64,000 bases of DNA, taken from positions 254,902-318,901 of the forward strand of contig DCZO01000001.1 in the NCBI GenBank assembly GCA_002331335.1, read 5' to 3'. Shown here one piece after another: positions 18,480 through 27,615 of this stretch (position 1 is its first letter; every line of letters starts with the position of its first letter). This stretch comes from Nitrospira sp. UBA2082. GTDB lineage: Bacteria; Nitrospirota; Nitrospiria; Nitrospirales; Nitrospiraceae. The position numbers were made by a program, and so were the translations under genes. The notes beneath the pieces are model-generated. The model was not told where the DNA came from, did no database searches, and saw only the letters and a list, made by a program, of their open reading frames with translations.

Positions 18480-21428
18480 ATGTCTCGATTTCTTCGTCCG
18501 CGTTTCCTGATCGGCCTCGCTCTCGGACTGGTTGTTTTCTATGCGCTGGCCGGATTTCTCCTGCTGCCCTATCTCATTCAAGCCTACGGGGTTCCTGCTG
18601 CGGCGGAACAACTCAAGCGTCCTGTCGTACTACGCGAGGTCGCGTTCAATCCGTTCACTCTGTCCCTCAGGCTGAACGGATTGGAGGTCCTGGAGACCAA
18701 TCAGGTCCCGATCCTCGGTCTGGAAGAATTCGTCGTGAATCTGCGAGCGACCACACTGTTCGGGCAGACGCTCGGATTCGATGAAATACGCCTCGTCATG
18801 CCGTTTGTGGCGGCCAAGGTGAGCCGTGACGGGAAACTCAATCTCATGGCCTTGGCCCCTCCGCCCGATGAAACTGCGACGCCGGCGCAGCCGGAGACCG
18901 GTCAAGCCAAGAAGATGATGCCGCTGGAAATCGGTCTGCTGGAGATCAGCAAAGCCATTGTGGAATACCGGGACGAATCCAAGCCACGGCCTGTTTCAAT
19001 GGACATCGTGCCCATCGACATCACGCTGAGGAATTTCAGCACCACGCAAGGGAGCGAAAACGCCTATGCGTTTACGGCTGAGATCGGCAAAGGCGAAGCG
19101 TTGTCCTGGGAAGGAACCGTTTCGTTAGAGCCGGTGGAATCTGACGGCAAGGTGAGTGTGTCCGGGGTAAAACTGAAGACGCTCTATCAGGCCGTCCAGG
19201 ACCGATTTCAATTCGACATGCAGCAGGGCACGCTGGCACTGTCGGCGATCTATCACTTCGATCTGCGTGGACAGGCGCCTCGTGCCACGGTGAAAGACGG
19301 CAAACTCTCTGTTCGTGATTTGGCCGTCGGAGAGCGTGGTCTTCCGGAGTCGCTGGTGACCATTCCCGTGGCCGATATCGAGGGGATCCAGTTCGACTTA
19401 GAGAAGCGTTCCGTGCGGGTTGAGAAGGTGCATACGGCCGAGGCCCGATTCGATACCTGGCTGGACACCGGCGGCGCGCTCAATCTCCAGGCACTCTTCG
19501 CACCCGCCGAGAGCGGTGGCGAACCGGCTGCAGAATCTATTGCCGCGCCCAAGGGGCCGGCGTCTCAGCCGTGGGCCGTGGGCGTTGATCTGGTTGAGAT
19601 CCGAAACTATCAAGCAAAGTTCGAGGACCGCACGCTGACGACGCCGGCGATGGTGGAGGTCGATGCATTGGACGTCACCGTGAAGGATATCCAGCTCCCG
19701 TTTACAAAACCGCTGCCTGTGGCTGTGTCCTTGAAACTGAATCAGACCGGTCTCATAGACGTGCGAGGAAGGATGGCGATCGAGCCGATGACCGCCGACT
19801 TGGATATAAACATCGCACAGATCGCCATCAGACCTTTTCAACCGTACCTCGACCGATTTCTGAATGCTGATGTGAGCGATGGCGCCATCGATCTCAAGGG
19901 ATCGGTTCAGTATGCCAAGGAGCACTCCAAAGGGCCGTTGCTTCGCTTTCAGGGAAATCTCGCCGTCAATCGGCTCGTGGTCACCGATCGGAAAGAGTTC
20001 GACGAAGTGGCGTCGTGGAAAACATTGGCAGTCAGCCGCCTGACACTGGAGGTTGAACCGACCGCGGTCCGGATCGGCGAAATTCTGTGGCAGGAGCCGG
20101 CTATCTACGCGGTCATCGAATCGGACGGCGCATTGAATTTGTCGAAACTGGTCGTGCCACCACCGGCCGAGGGCGCCGACAAGTCGCAGAAGGAAAACGA
20201 CGATTCCAAACCCGCATCCAAAGCGACTCCGCCAACCGTGACCGTTGATCAAGTCAGGCTGGTCAAGGCGGCGGCGACTTTTCGAGACTTGTCTGTGGAG
20301 CCGCCGGTGAAGACGGGCCTCACGGACTTCGGCGGCACAATCAAAGGGTTGTCGTCCAAGCAGGTCAAGAAGGCGGATGTGGACCTGGCGGGCCGAATTG
20401 ATAAGGCGGCGCCGTTGAAAATTGCAGGGAAGATCAACCCGCTGAGCGAGGACGCCTTTACCGACGTGGTCATTACCTTGGGAGGCATGGACTTGACGCC
20501 GGCGGGTCCTTATAGCGGCAAATATGCCGGGTATGGATTATCGAAAGGCAAACTGTCGCTCGACCTGAAGTACAGGGTTTCACAACAATTGCTGGAAGCG
20601 GAGAATATGGTGCAGGTCGATCAATTGACGTTCGGCCAAAAAGTCGAGAGCCCGGACGCGACTTCGCTTCCCGTGCCGCTCTTGGTGGCGCTGCTCAAGG
20701 ATCGCAAAGGACTGATCGAGATTGATATGCCCATTCGAGGCAACCTCGCCGATCCTGATTTCAAATACGGCAAGGTCGTCATCTCGACGTTGCTGAATCT
20801 GCTCGGGAAGGTCGTGGCATCGCCGTTCACGCTGTTGGGTAAGCTCGCGCCGGGTGGCGGAAGCGGGGAGGATCTGCAATTTGTCGAGTTTCAACCCGGC
20901 AGCGCCTCCCTGACAGCCGAAGACATGAAGAAACTCGAGACGCTGGAGCAAGCGCTCGATGAGCGGGCCGGGCTGCGGCTGGAGATCAAAGGGACTGCCG
21001 ATACCGTGCTGGATGGATTGGCCTTGCGTAAGCGCAAGTTGATCGATCGGCTCGCGACCAAGAAGCGGCGGGAGGGGGGGAAGGCGGTTGCACCGGAGGA
21101 AATCACCGCAGAAGAGGAGCAACGGTTCGTGGAGGAACTCTTTGCCGAATGGCAAGCCAAACAGGCCGATGCAGGAGGGAAGACACCGGAGGGGGCCGAA
21201 GCGAAATCTCCGACGCCAGAAGAGATGAAGCAGCGGGTGCTCGCAGAAATTCCTATTACGGACCTCGACCTGGAATCACTGGCGAGGGACCGAGGCGAAG
21301 CGGTGCGCAACCGCCTGTTGGAAAGCGGGAAGCTGACCAGCGAGAGAGTCTTTGTGCTGGAAGCCGGCGCTGCCGAGCCAGGTCACGAGCTGGTGCGCAC
21401 GCAACTGACACTGGGGGCCGGGTCGTGA
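18480..21428 (+). CDS. DUF748 (AsmA-like) envelope protein
   Basis: 982 residues with an N-terminal membrane anchor (FLIGLALGLVVFYALAGFLLLPYLI) and a large periplasmic part. It has the DUF748 opening (RPVVLREVAFNPFTLSLRLNGLEV, FGQTLGFDEIRL) and repeated AsmA-like segments, for example around 460-680. A late region (LQFVEFQPGSASLTAEDMKKL to LEIKGTAD) resembles an OmpA fold, as is usual for this family. A Lys/Glu-rich stretch interrupts it. AsmA-type proteins are linked to lipid transport between the membranes; a role here is inferred. It is monocistronic and divergent from the ZorA-like gene. Confidence 0.85.
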   Translation: MSRFLRPRFLIGLALGLVVFYALAGFLLLPYLIQAYGVPAAAEQLKRPVVLREVAFNPFTLSLRLNGLEVLETNQVPILGLEEFVVNLRATTLFGQTLGFDEIRLVMPFVAAKVSRDGKLNLMALAPPPDETATPAQPETGQAKKMMPLEIGLLEISKAIVEYRDESKPRPVSMDIVPIDITLRNFSTTQGSENAYAFTAEIGKGEALSWEGTVSLEPVESDGKVSVSGVKLKTLYQAVQDRFQFDMQQGTLALSAIYHFDLRGQAPRATVKDGKLSVRDLAVGERGLPESLVTIPVADIEGIQFDLEKRSVRVEKVHTAEARFDTWLDTGGALNLQALFAPAESGGEPAAESIAAPKGPASQPWAVGVDLVEIRNYQAKFEDRTLTTPAMVEVDALDVTVKDIQLPFTKPLPVAVSLKLNQTGLIDVRGRMAIEPMTADLDINIAQIAIRPFQPYLDRFLNADVSDGAIDLKGSVQYAKEHSKGPLLRFQGNLAVNRLVVTDRKEFDEVASWKTLAVSRLTLEVEPTAVRIGEILWQEPAIYAVIESDGALNLSKLVVPPPAEGADKSQKENDDSKPASKATPPTVTVDQVRLVKAAATFRDLSVEPPVKTGLTDFGGTIKGLSSKQVKKADVDLAGRIDKAAPLKIAGKINPLSEDAFTDVVITLGGMDLTPAGPYSGKYAGYGLSKGKLSLDLKYRVSQQLLEAENMVQVDQLTFGQKVESPDATSLPVPLLVALLKDRKGLIEIDMPIRGNLADPDFKYGKVVISTLLNLLGKVVASPFTLLGKLAPGGGSGEDLQFVEFQPGSASLTAEDMKKLETLEQALDERAGLRLEIKGTADTVLDGLALRKRKLIDRLATKKRREGGKAVAPEEITAEEEQRFVEELFAEWQAKQADAGGKTPEGAEAKSPTPEEMKQRVLAEIPITDLDLESLARDRGEAVRNRLLESGKLTSERVFVLEAGAAEPGHELVRTQLTLGAGS

Positions 21429-21543
21429 GTCTCGGTCAGGAGTTTCTGGTTGCGAGTTTCGTGTTTCGGGGATGAGACCGTTCGATAGGGTGAAACCCGA
21501 AGCCTGAAACCCGAAACCCGAAACGGTTCTACGATATACGACC

Positions 21544-21909
21544 TTACGGCACCCGGTATCGCATCCTCGTGCCGTGCAAGAGGGAGAGCTCAATCTCCGA
21601 AGCGCTTAACTCCCGTGGAAACAGCACACCGGAGATCTTGCAGGCGTTGATGCTGGCGCCGTCCATGTGGGCCTTGCTCAAGTCCACGCCCCGCAGGTCG
21701 CTCTGCCGAAAATAGCAATCGCTGAAGTCGAGGCCGTCGGCGTCCAATCCCCGCAGATCGAGTCCTCGGAGATCGCAGCCGCGCAGATCGCACTTGTCGC
21801 CGGACGCTTTCTTGACGTTGAATTCCTTGATGCAGCCTTCCCGCAGCATCCGGTACATCGGGTCGTTCGAGATATGGAGTTTGATTCGCGCAGGGTCTGC
21901 GTTGTCCAT
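21544..21909 (-). CDS. Pentapeptide-repeat protein
   Basis: 121 residues. The core (about 38-90) is a run of pentapeptide repeats: CDLRG CDLRG LDLRG LDADG LDFSD, then SDLRG VDLSK AHMDG ASINA. They would build a short right-handed quadrilateral beta-helix. Flanks are a helical N-terminus and a C-terminal ELSASEIELSLLHGTRMRY. There is no signal peptide, so it should be cytoplasmic. The function is unknown; it is too short to compare safely with the gyrase-protecting Qnr proteins. It stands alone and is convergent with the DUF748 gene. Confidence 0.8.
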   Translation of the reverse strand: MDNADPARIKLHISNDPMYRMLREGCIKEFNVKKASGDKCDLRGCDLRGLDLRGLDADGLDFSDCYFRQSDLRGVDLSKAHMDGASINACKISGVLFPRELSASEIELSLLHGTRMRYRVP

Positions 21910-22004
21910 GGCCGGTCCCCCATTGAGATTTCTGTACGCGGTATCGGCTTGACGGGTGAGGATCTTGAGTGTTGGATGCGGGACTTGCGAGACGCGCGAG
22001 GCAA

Positions 22005-22095
22005 GCGAGACTGGCGGGACTTGCGGGATGGCGAGACGAGCCTGAGATCTCCGCTCCTTGAGTCGCGCTTTTCCCGCCCGTCCCGCCCGTCTCGC
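22005..22095. repeat. Long imperfect inverted repeat
   Basis: The 24-base arm 22005-22028 pairs with 22072-22095 at 21 of 24 positions, with a 43-base loop. It lies in the 293-base gap between the pentapeptide gene and the peroxiredoxin gene, which holds no evident gene. It may be a dispersed repeat or a strong mRNA hairpin. Confidence 0.55.
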
Positions 22096-22202
22096 TCATT
22101 CCGGCCCTCTTGCGCTTGTCTCTACGGCGCAGTATCGTAGTCGGGTCAGTCTCGTGTGGTCGAATCACGGGATCATTTTTTACTGATAACAGGGAGGGTA
22201 TC

Positions 22203-22838
22203 ATGGCGATCAGGTTGGGCGACGACGCGCCGAATTTTACGGCGGACACGACGGAAGGTACGATCAATTTTCACGAATGGCTCGGCGCCAGTTGGGGCAT
22301 CCTGTTTTCCCATCCGAAAGACTTCACGCCCGTCTGTACCACGGAGTTGGGAACGGTGGCCAAGATCATGCCGGAGTTGAAGAAGCGGGGAGTTAAAGTG
22401 ATCGCGGTCAGCGTCGATCCGCTCGATTCGCACAAGGGCTGGATCAACGACATCAATGAGACGCAGAGGACGACGATGAACTATCCCATCATCGCCGATC
22501 CCGACAAGAAGGTGGCCACGCTCTATGACATGATCCATCCGAACGCCATCGACAATATGACCGTGCGGTCGGTATTCATCATCGGGCCTGATAAAAAGGT
22601 GAAGCTCACCCTGACGTATCCCGCGTCGTGCGGGCGGAATTTCGATGAACTGCTGCGCGTCGTCGATTCGCTGCAATTGACGTCGAAGTTCAAGGTGGCC
22701 ACGCCGGCCAATTGGAGGGACGGGGAGGATTGCATTATTACCCCGGCGGTGAACGACGATGAAGCCAAGTCGCTGTTCCCGAAAGGCTTCAAGACCGTGA
22801 AGCCCTATCTCCGCTATACGCCACAGCCGAATCGATAA
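22203..22838 (+). CDS. 1-Cys peroxiredoxin (Prx6 type)
   Basis: 211 residues. It reduces hydrogen peroxide, organic peroxides or peroxynitrite in the cytoplasm. The peroxidatic cysteine sits in HPKDFTPVCTTELG. The long C-terminal part (about 150-211, with TPANWRDGEDCIITPAV and FPKGFKTVKPYLRYTP) is characteristic of the Prx6 subfamily. The ATG at 22203 follows AGGGAGGG at good spacing; the open frame upstream to 22110 has no such support. It is monocistronic, with an 11-bp GC hairpin shortly after its stop. Confidence 0.95.
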   Translation: MAIRLGDDAPNFTADTTEGTINFHEWLGASWGILFSHPKDFTPVCTTELGTVAKIMPELKKRGVKVIAVSVDPLDSHKGWINDINETQRTTMNYPIIADPDKKVATLYDMIHPNAIDNMTVRSVFIIGPDKKVKLTLTYPASCGRNFDELLRVVDSLQLTSKFKVATPANWRDGEDCIITPAVNDDEAKSLFPKGFKTVKPYLRYTPQPNR

Positions 22839-23191
22839 CGAGCAGGTCGATACATCGCGCGGCGGGAGCCATGCATCGCGGCTCCCGCCGAGGTGAATGT
22901 GAGAAGTGGCGCATACGTGGAAGACCGAATAGCCGTTGAGGTAGCATTGTCAAAGTCTTTGCTGGTAACGGCATGACTATTGAATAAGATTTTCCCTCCG
23001 CCTGAGTGTGACCCACTGCCAAAAATTGTTCTTGAAGTAATCGTCCAATTTGGGCATACTCCCCCCCGTTTTCAACTTCTGTGAGTTTGCTTTCGAATTC
23101 GAGGGTTTCGTAGTAGTAGAAGAACAAAGTAGAACAATAAGGAGTCTGGCAATCGTTTCTATCACTTCATTTCACAAGGGAGGCTGCCATA
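22839..23191. other. Intergenic region between peroxiredoxin and porin genes
   Basis: About 350 bases. It begins with the hairpin at 22860-22890. The right-hand half is AT-richer than its surroundings and presumably holds the porin promoter and leader. Short open frames on the minus strand have no family features and are not called. Confidence 0.5.
22860..22890 (+). terminator. Hairpin after the peroxiredoxin gene
   Basis: An 11-bp GC stem (CGGCGGGAGCC with GGCTCCCGCCG) around a 9-base loop, without a T-run. Confidence 0.5.
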
Positions 23192-24481
23192 ATGAAGGTA
23201 GAAAAAAGCAGGTGGTGGAGGAAGTTTTTAGTTGCTGGGGCCCTCGCGGCACTGGTGGCTGGGACTGGGTCCACGCTGCCGAGCGCGTACGCGGCTGGGA
23301 CGATCAAGGCCGATGAGGATAAGTGGATCTCGGTCGGTATGGGTATCCGCACGAGCTTTAGTGCTGTAGAAGGTCGGTCTCCGTCCGGGCACTATAGCAA
23401 TGAGTTCAGTATCGACAACGCTCGTATTTACATTAACGGTAAGATACACAAGTACGTCGGGTTCGAGTTCAACACGGATTGCCACAACTGCTCTTTTGGT
23501 CAATCAGGGGTCGCCGGGGCCGGGACAGGGATTACTGCGGGCAACTCCGCGGTTGGCTTGCTGGATGCGATTGGAAAGTTCGAGTTCAATGAAATGTTCA
23601 ACCTCTGGGTCGGGCGCATGTTGCTCCCCAGCGAGCGTGGTGAGTTGAACGGTCCGTTCTACCATGCCACCTACGATGGGTTCCGGACCCCATTCTTCCC
23701 TGCTGACCAGAGTCTTAACTTCAACGCCGGCGCCGGTCTCTATGGCCGTGACAATGCGGCGACCTTCTGGGGTAAATTTCACCCGATGGGTACTCACGTG
23801 TTGTACGCAGTCAGCGTGTCTCAGGGATTGCGTGCCGGTGCCATCAATGGTGGGAACAGCTTGATGTACACGGGGCGCTTGCAGTGGAACCTGTTGAACG
23901 ATGAAAAGAACCCGGGCTACTACACCAGCGGTACCTACTATGGAACGGGCGGAGACATTCTGGCGATCGCTGGGAGCGTGCAGCACCAAAAGGATGGGGC
24001 TGGCGCTACGGGGGTGGGGAACACCGTTAGCGACTTTACCGGTCTGTCCGTGGACGTGCTGTTTGAAAAGGTCCTTCCAAACAACATGGGCGTGTTCACA
24101 TTCAATGGTGAATTCAAGCGGTTCTTCGCAAATTATGGAGCTCCTACGGGCCTCGGAGCACCTGGTAACGGTTGTTTCTGTGTCTTCAACGGTCATTCAT
24201 GGACCGTCTATGCGCTGTATCTGATTCCGCAGGAAATCGGCATCGGCCGGTTCCAGCCCTATATTCGGTTCACCAGCATTGATCCGCGCTATGGCAATGA
24301 TCGGAATGAGTGGGAACCGGGCATCAACTATGTCATTTCCGGTCACAATGCCAGGGTTTCGGCGTTCTACCGGTATGGCGATCTCATGAGCCACGGTGGT
24401 CCTGCGGGAGCCAACTATTTCACCACTCCCACTTCACAGAGAGTGGATTCATTCCATGTTGCCTTGCAGCTGCAGTACTAA
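23192..24481 (+). CDS. Outer-membrane porin-like beta-barrel protein
   Basis: 429 residues with a signal peptide (RKFLVAGALAALVAGTG, cleavage near AYAAG). The mature part is Gly/aromatic-rich with alternating strand patterns (ISVGMGIRTSF, ARIYINGKIHKYVGFEFNTD, FNLWVGRMLLPSERGELNGP) and ends in VDSFHVALQLQY with a terminal aromatic, as expected of an outer-membrane barrel. It resembles phosphate-selective or alginate-type porins only generally; the substrate is unknown. Two close cysteine pairs (DCHNC near residue 93, GCFC near 330) are unusual for a porin. GGGAGG precedes the ATG. It is a single-gene unit bounded by a strong terminator, consistent with high expression. Confidence 0.82.
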   Translation: MKVEKSRWWRKFLVAGALAALVAGTGSTLPSAYAAGTIKADEDKWISVGMGIRTSFSAVEGRSPSGHYSNEFSIDNARIYINGKIHKYVGFEFNTDCHNCSFGQSGVAGAGTGITAGNSAVGLLDAIGKFEFNEMFNLWVGRMLLPSERGELNGPFYHATYDGFRTPFFPADQSLNFNAGAGLYGRDNAATFWGKFHPMGTHVLYAVSVSQGLRAGAINGGNSLMYTGRLQWNLLNDEKNPGYYTSGTYYGTGGDILAIAGSVQHQKDGAGATGVGNTVSDFTGLSVDVLFEKVLPNNMGVFTFNGEFKRFFANYGAPTGLGAPGNGCFCVFNGHSWTVYALYLIPQEIGIGRFQPYIRFTSIDPRYGNDRNEWEPGINYVISGHNARVSAFYRYGDLMSHGGPAGANYFTTPTSQRVDSFHVALQLQY

Positions 24482-24516
24482 GTCGGACAGTGTGAGCTGA
24501 CAGCGGTCAGCTTGCT

Positions 24517-24560
24517 AGAAAGGCCGAATCCCGGCAACGGGGTTCGGCCTTTCTGTTTTC
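24517..24560 (+). terminator. Strong intrinsic terminator of the porin gene
   Basis: A 17-bp stem with one G-T pair (24517-24533 with 24538-24554), capped by a GCAA tetraloop and followed by GTTTTC. It also separates the convergent radical SAM gene. Confidence 0.88.
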
Positions 24561-24618
24561 AGGCATCCGGTACTGCGTTCACTAAACTCGTAACCCAAAA
24601 CTCGAAACGTCCGGCGAT

Positions 24619-26796
24619 CTAAACCAATAGCAGCCCGGCCGAGCGGATGCGGTTCCAGGCGGCAGAGTTGAGGAGCCGTTCGAATTGCTGTGCGCCACCG
24701 GGAAACGTGGACGAGACAGCTCGCAGTGGCGGGTACGAGTGCGAATCGCCATTGCGCGGGGTAGATTGTTGAATCAGATGTTCGACCCATGTGGCTTCTT
24801 GATTGGGTAGAGTGACGGCACAAAGGCTCCCCAGTCCGGGCAGTGCGAGTCGAGCGGTTCGACCGGTGGACTCGATGACCGGGATTCCTCCCAGCCATAC
24901 GAACCGCCGTTCCAGTGTAGGATCGTCTTTTGTGGAGCGGCCCTTGAGCAGCCGCCTGACCCATGAGGCGACAACCCTCGGTTTCGGCGCTCGGTGTTCG
25001 AACCAATCGCGCACGTCCATCTCGAACCCGCGCCCTTCAAGAAAATTCAGCATCGAGCGCCGTAGCCCTTCCCCGATCCAGTCAGGTGTCGCACCGGTTT
25101 GATCCTCGTGAAGCAGATCGTTTTCCGCAAACCCGCGAAACTCCGGTCCAAGGATCCGCAGGCCGTGAGCAGCCGGCTTCAGCCCGATCGGGCTGTGAGC
25201 GGTGGCTGTGAAGCGATGCCAGAAGGCGGACTGAATCACGTCCGCTGCCATCAGCTGCCGCACACGCTCCAAGGAATCCAGGGTTTCCTGGATTGTCTCA
25301 GAAGGGAATCCATACATCAGATAGGCATGGACCAGAATCCCGGCGTCTCGAAAGGCTGCGGCGACCAGCGCGGTTTGATCGACGGTGATCCCTTTCTTCA
25401 TCTTGTCCAACAGCCGGTCTGACGCGGTTTCAAGTCCTGCCGTCACCGCGATACAGCCGGAGGCGGCAAGCAGGCGGCAGAGGTCCGGTGAGAACGCTTC
25501 TTCGAAACGGATATTGCCCCACCAATTGATCTCGATATTTCGTTCGAGCAATCCCAGGGCCAGCGACTTGAGCGCAGCGGGAGGCGCCGCTTCATCGACA
25601 AAATGGAATCCGCGCCGGCCGGTCTCGGCAATCAATTGTTCGATCTGGCCGATCAACCGTTCGGTCGGCGTCATCTCGTACCGGCCGATGTAGTTAAGCC
25701 CGACGTCACAGAACGTGCATTGCTTCCAATAGCAGCCGTGGGCCACGGTGAGCTTGTTCCAATGGCCTTCGGACCAGAGCCGGTGCATCGGGTTGGCGCT
25801 GTCCAGAATCGTCACGTAACGGTCCAGATCGATCCCGCGATAGGTTGGACAGCCGATGTTATTCATGGAAAAGTCCGGCAGGTCGGGATTGTCGGCGAAC
25901 AAGACCCGTCCCTGGTCTCGATAGAACGTGCGGCACAGGTTCTTGCGTGGACGAAGACCATCCAGATGTTCGATGAGGGAGAGCAACGGCCGCTCACCGT
26001 CGTCGAGTGTGATGAAATCCACATATTCAAATACCCGCGGATCGGTGACGCGGCGCAATTCGGTGTTGACATAACCGCCTCCGAGCGCGACGGGCAGATC
26101 CGGCCGGCGCTGTTTGATCGCCTGCGCGATACGAAAGGCTCCATAGAGGTTGCCGGGGAACGGCACGGACAGGCCCACGAGCGTCGGATCGACGCGGTTG
26201 AGGTGTGCATGAAGCGCCTCCAACATAAATTCATCGGTGAGTGTCGGTGCGCGGTGCAATGCGGCGATGAGGCCGTCGAACGAGGAGGCGGATCGGGCGA
26301 TATGCTCGGCATACCGGCTCAGTGCGAAATGCGGCGATACGGTTGCCTGGACCAGGTCGGTCAGATCTTCAAGAAACAGCGTGGCCACATGTTTGGCCCG
26401 GTCTTCGGGTGGCATGGACCGGACGAGTTGCGTTCTGCCTCGAAAGCGGGGGCCACGGGGCAATGTGCCCGGGCGGCTCAACAGCGCAGCGGCAGCGGGA
26501 TTTCGTCCTTGAAGAAAGGAGATCACGGGTTCGATCCATTCGAGATAGGCCTGCTCCTTTGCCAGCATGGCGGTGGCTTCAGGCGGGAGGGCGACAGTGT
26601 GTTTCCTGACCTCGTCAAACAGGCGGCGCAATTCATCCCGGCTGAACAGCCGAAGCACCATCTCGATGCCCAGATCGGCTTGCTCAGCGGCAATTCCGCG
26701 GGACTGGAGAAACCCGGTGAGATAGGCGGTGGAGGGGTAGGGGGTGTTCAGCTGGGTGAGAGGTGGAATGAGCAACAGCACGCGTTGGGGAGCCAT
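24619..26796 (-). CDS. B12-binding-domain radical SAM protein
   Basis: 725 residues. The N-terminus (VLLLIPPLTQLNTPYPSTAYLTGFLQSRGI) starts a B12-binding Rossmann-like domain, with LVGLSVPFPGNLYGAFRIAQAIKQRRP and an ALGGGYVNTELR stretch later. The radical SAM cluster motif GCYWKQCTFC (CxxxCxxC, about residue 350) follows, then VDEAAPPAALKSLALGLLERN and AGLETASDRLLDKMKKGIT. Such proteins use SAM and often cobalamin for methylations or rearrangements. The substrate is unknown. It stands alone between two convergent or divergent neighbours and is a possible user of the B12 supplied by the island in this window. Confidence 0.88.
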   Translation of the reverse strand: MAPQRVLLLIPPLTQLNTPYPSTAYLTGFLQSRGIAAEQADLGIEMVLRLFSRDELRRLFDEVRKHTVALPPEATAMLAKEQAYLEWIEPVISFLQGRNPAAAALLSRPGTLPRGPRFRGRTQLVRSMPPEDRAKHVATLFLEDLTDLVQATVSPHFALSRYAEHIARSASSFDGLIAALHRAPTLTDEFMLEALHAHLNRVDPTLVGLSVPFPGNLYGAFRIAQAIKQRRPDLPVALGGGYVNTELRRVTDPRVFEYVDFITLDDGERPLLSLIEHLDGLRPRKNLCRTFYRDQGRVLFADNPDLPDFSMNNIGCPTYRGIDLDRYVTILDSANPMHRLWSEGHWNKLTVAHGCYWKQCTFCDVGLNYIGRYEMTPTERLIGQIEQLIAETGRRGFHFVDEAAPPAALKSLALGLLERNIEINWWGNIRFEEAFSPDLCRLLAASGCIAVTAGLETASDRLLDKMKKGITVDQTALVAAAFRDAGILVHAYLMYGFPSETIQETLDSLERVRQLMAADVIQSAFWHRFTATAHSPIGLKPAAHGLRILGPEFRGFAENDLLHEDQTGATPDWIGEGLRRSMLNFLEGRGFEMDVRDWFEHRAPKPRVVASWVRRLLKGRSTKDDPTLERRFVWLGGIPVIESTGRTARLALPGLGSLCAVTLPNQEATWVEHLIQQSTPRNGDSHSYPPLRAVSSTFPGGAQQFERLLNSAAWNRIRSAGLLLV

Positions 26797-26886
26797 GTGA
26801 CCGACATAGCACAGGGGCCGGCGGGAATGCTACGCGGCAGATACTCCGGGATGCTGAGGGATGGTCGCGTTTCAAGAGCGAGTAGG

Positions 26887-26915
26887 TTGCAAGCTATTCG
26901 CCCCCCACTTATAAT
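26887..26915 (+). promoter_or_regulatory. Predicted sigma-70-type promoter of ndk
   Basis: TTGCAA (26887-26892), 17-base spacer, TATAAT (26910-26915), 54 bases upstream of the ndk ATG. Confidence 0.65.
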
Positions 26916-26968
26916 GCAGGAGCGCTATCGGTTATATTCTTTAAATTTTTGAAGGAGTTGTCGCAACA

Positions 26969-27388
26969 ATGAGTGAACGAACATTGGCCATTATTAAACC
27001 GGATGCCGTGAAGAAGCATGCGATCGGGGACATTATCAATCGGTATGAGAAAGCCGGACTGAAGCCGGTTGCGATGAAGCTCATGCAGATGTCGAAGCCG
27101 GTGGCGGAAGGGTTCTATGCCGTTCACAAAGCACGGCCGTTTTTCGATAGCCTTTGTACCTTCATGTCTTCCGGACCTGCGGTAGTGTTGGTGTTGCAAG
27201 GCGAGAATGCGATCAAGAAAAACCGTGACCTCATGGGGGCCACGGATCCCGCGAAGGCCGATGCGGGCACGATCCGAAAAGCGCACGGGACCAATATCGA
27301 GTTTAATGCCGTCCATGGCTCCGACTCTCCGGACACGGCGACGTTCGAGATTGGGTACTTCTTCCCCGGTATGGAGATCTTCAGCTAA
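26969..27388 (+). CDS. ndk: Nucleoside diphosphate kinase
   Basis: Exchanges terminal phosphates between NTPs and NDPs through a phosphohistidine. The 139-residue protein has [46 protein letters not shown] and the active-site NAVHGSDS. Length and motifs are normal. GAAGGAG precedes the ATG. It is monocistronic; a dispersed repeat begins immediately after the stop codon (27389). Confidence 0.97.
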   Translation: MSERTLAIIKPDAVKKHAIGDIINRYEKAGLKPVAMKLMQMSKPVAEGFYAVHKARPFFDSLCTFMSSGPAVVLVLQGENAIKKNRDLMGATDPAKADAGTIRKAHGTNIEFNAVHGSDSPDTATFEIGYFFPGMEIFS

Positions 27389-27512
27389 CAGGCTGTTGAT
27401 AAAGTCCGCCAGCATCGTTCTCGCATCGCTCAGAGGCTCAACGTACAGAACAGAGTACGATTCACCTCTTCGCTCGCTGCGGCCTTGCTGGACGGCCTTT
27501 CTGAACAGCCTG
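27389..27512. repeat. Dispersed repeat, copy A
   Basis: Bounded by CAGGCTGTT (27389-27397) and AACAGCCTG (27504-27512), an exact terminal inversion. Two inner blocks recur in copy B: 27418-27447 matches 34035-34064 at 29 of 30 bases, and 27465-27484 matches 34145-34164 at 19 of 20. On the minus strand it encodes a spurious [13 protein letters not shown] peptide. Confidence 0.75.
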
Positions 27513-27615
27513 CGGGTCATTCCGTTTCCGCGGGTGATCTCGAATGCCGTGAGTGTTCAGCCGCGTCATTGTGTTTGTCAACCCACTGCTAACCCGCATG
27601 TTGGAGGCCGTGACG

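Noticed and set aside
21470..21530. GAAACCCGAA tandem motif as a CRISPR-like or regulatory repeat
   Set aside because: Only short imperfect low-complexity repeats in a 115-base convergent gap, with no spacer structure.
25603..26952. 449-codon plus-strand frame opposite the radical SAM gene
   Set aside because: The minus strand has the CxxxCxxC motif and B12-domain features; the plus frame has none.
26909..27520. Minus-strand frame over ndk containing VEPLSDART
   Set aside because: Product of dispersed repeat copy A and antisense of ndk.
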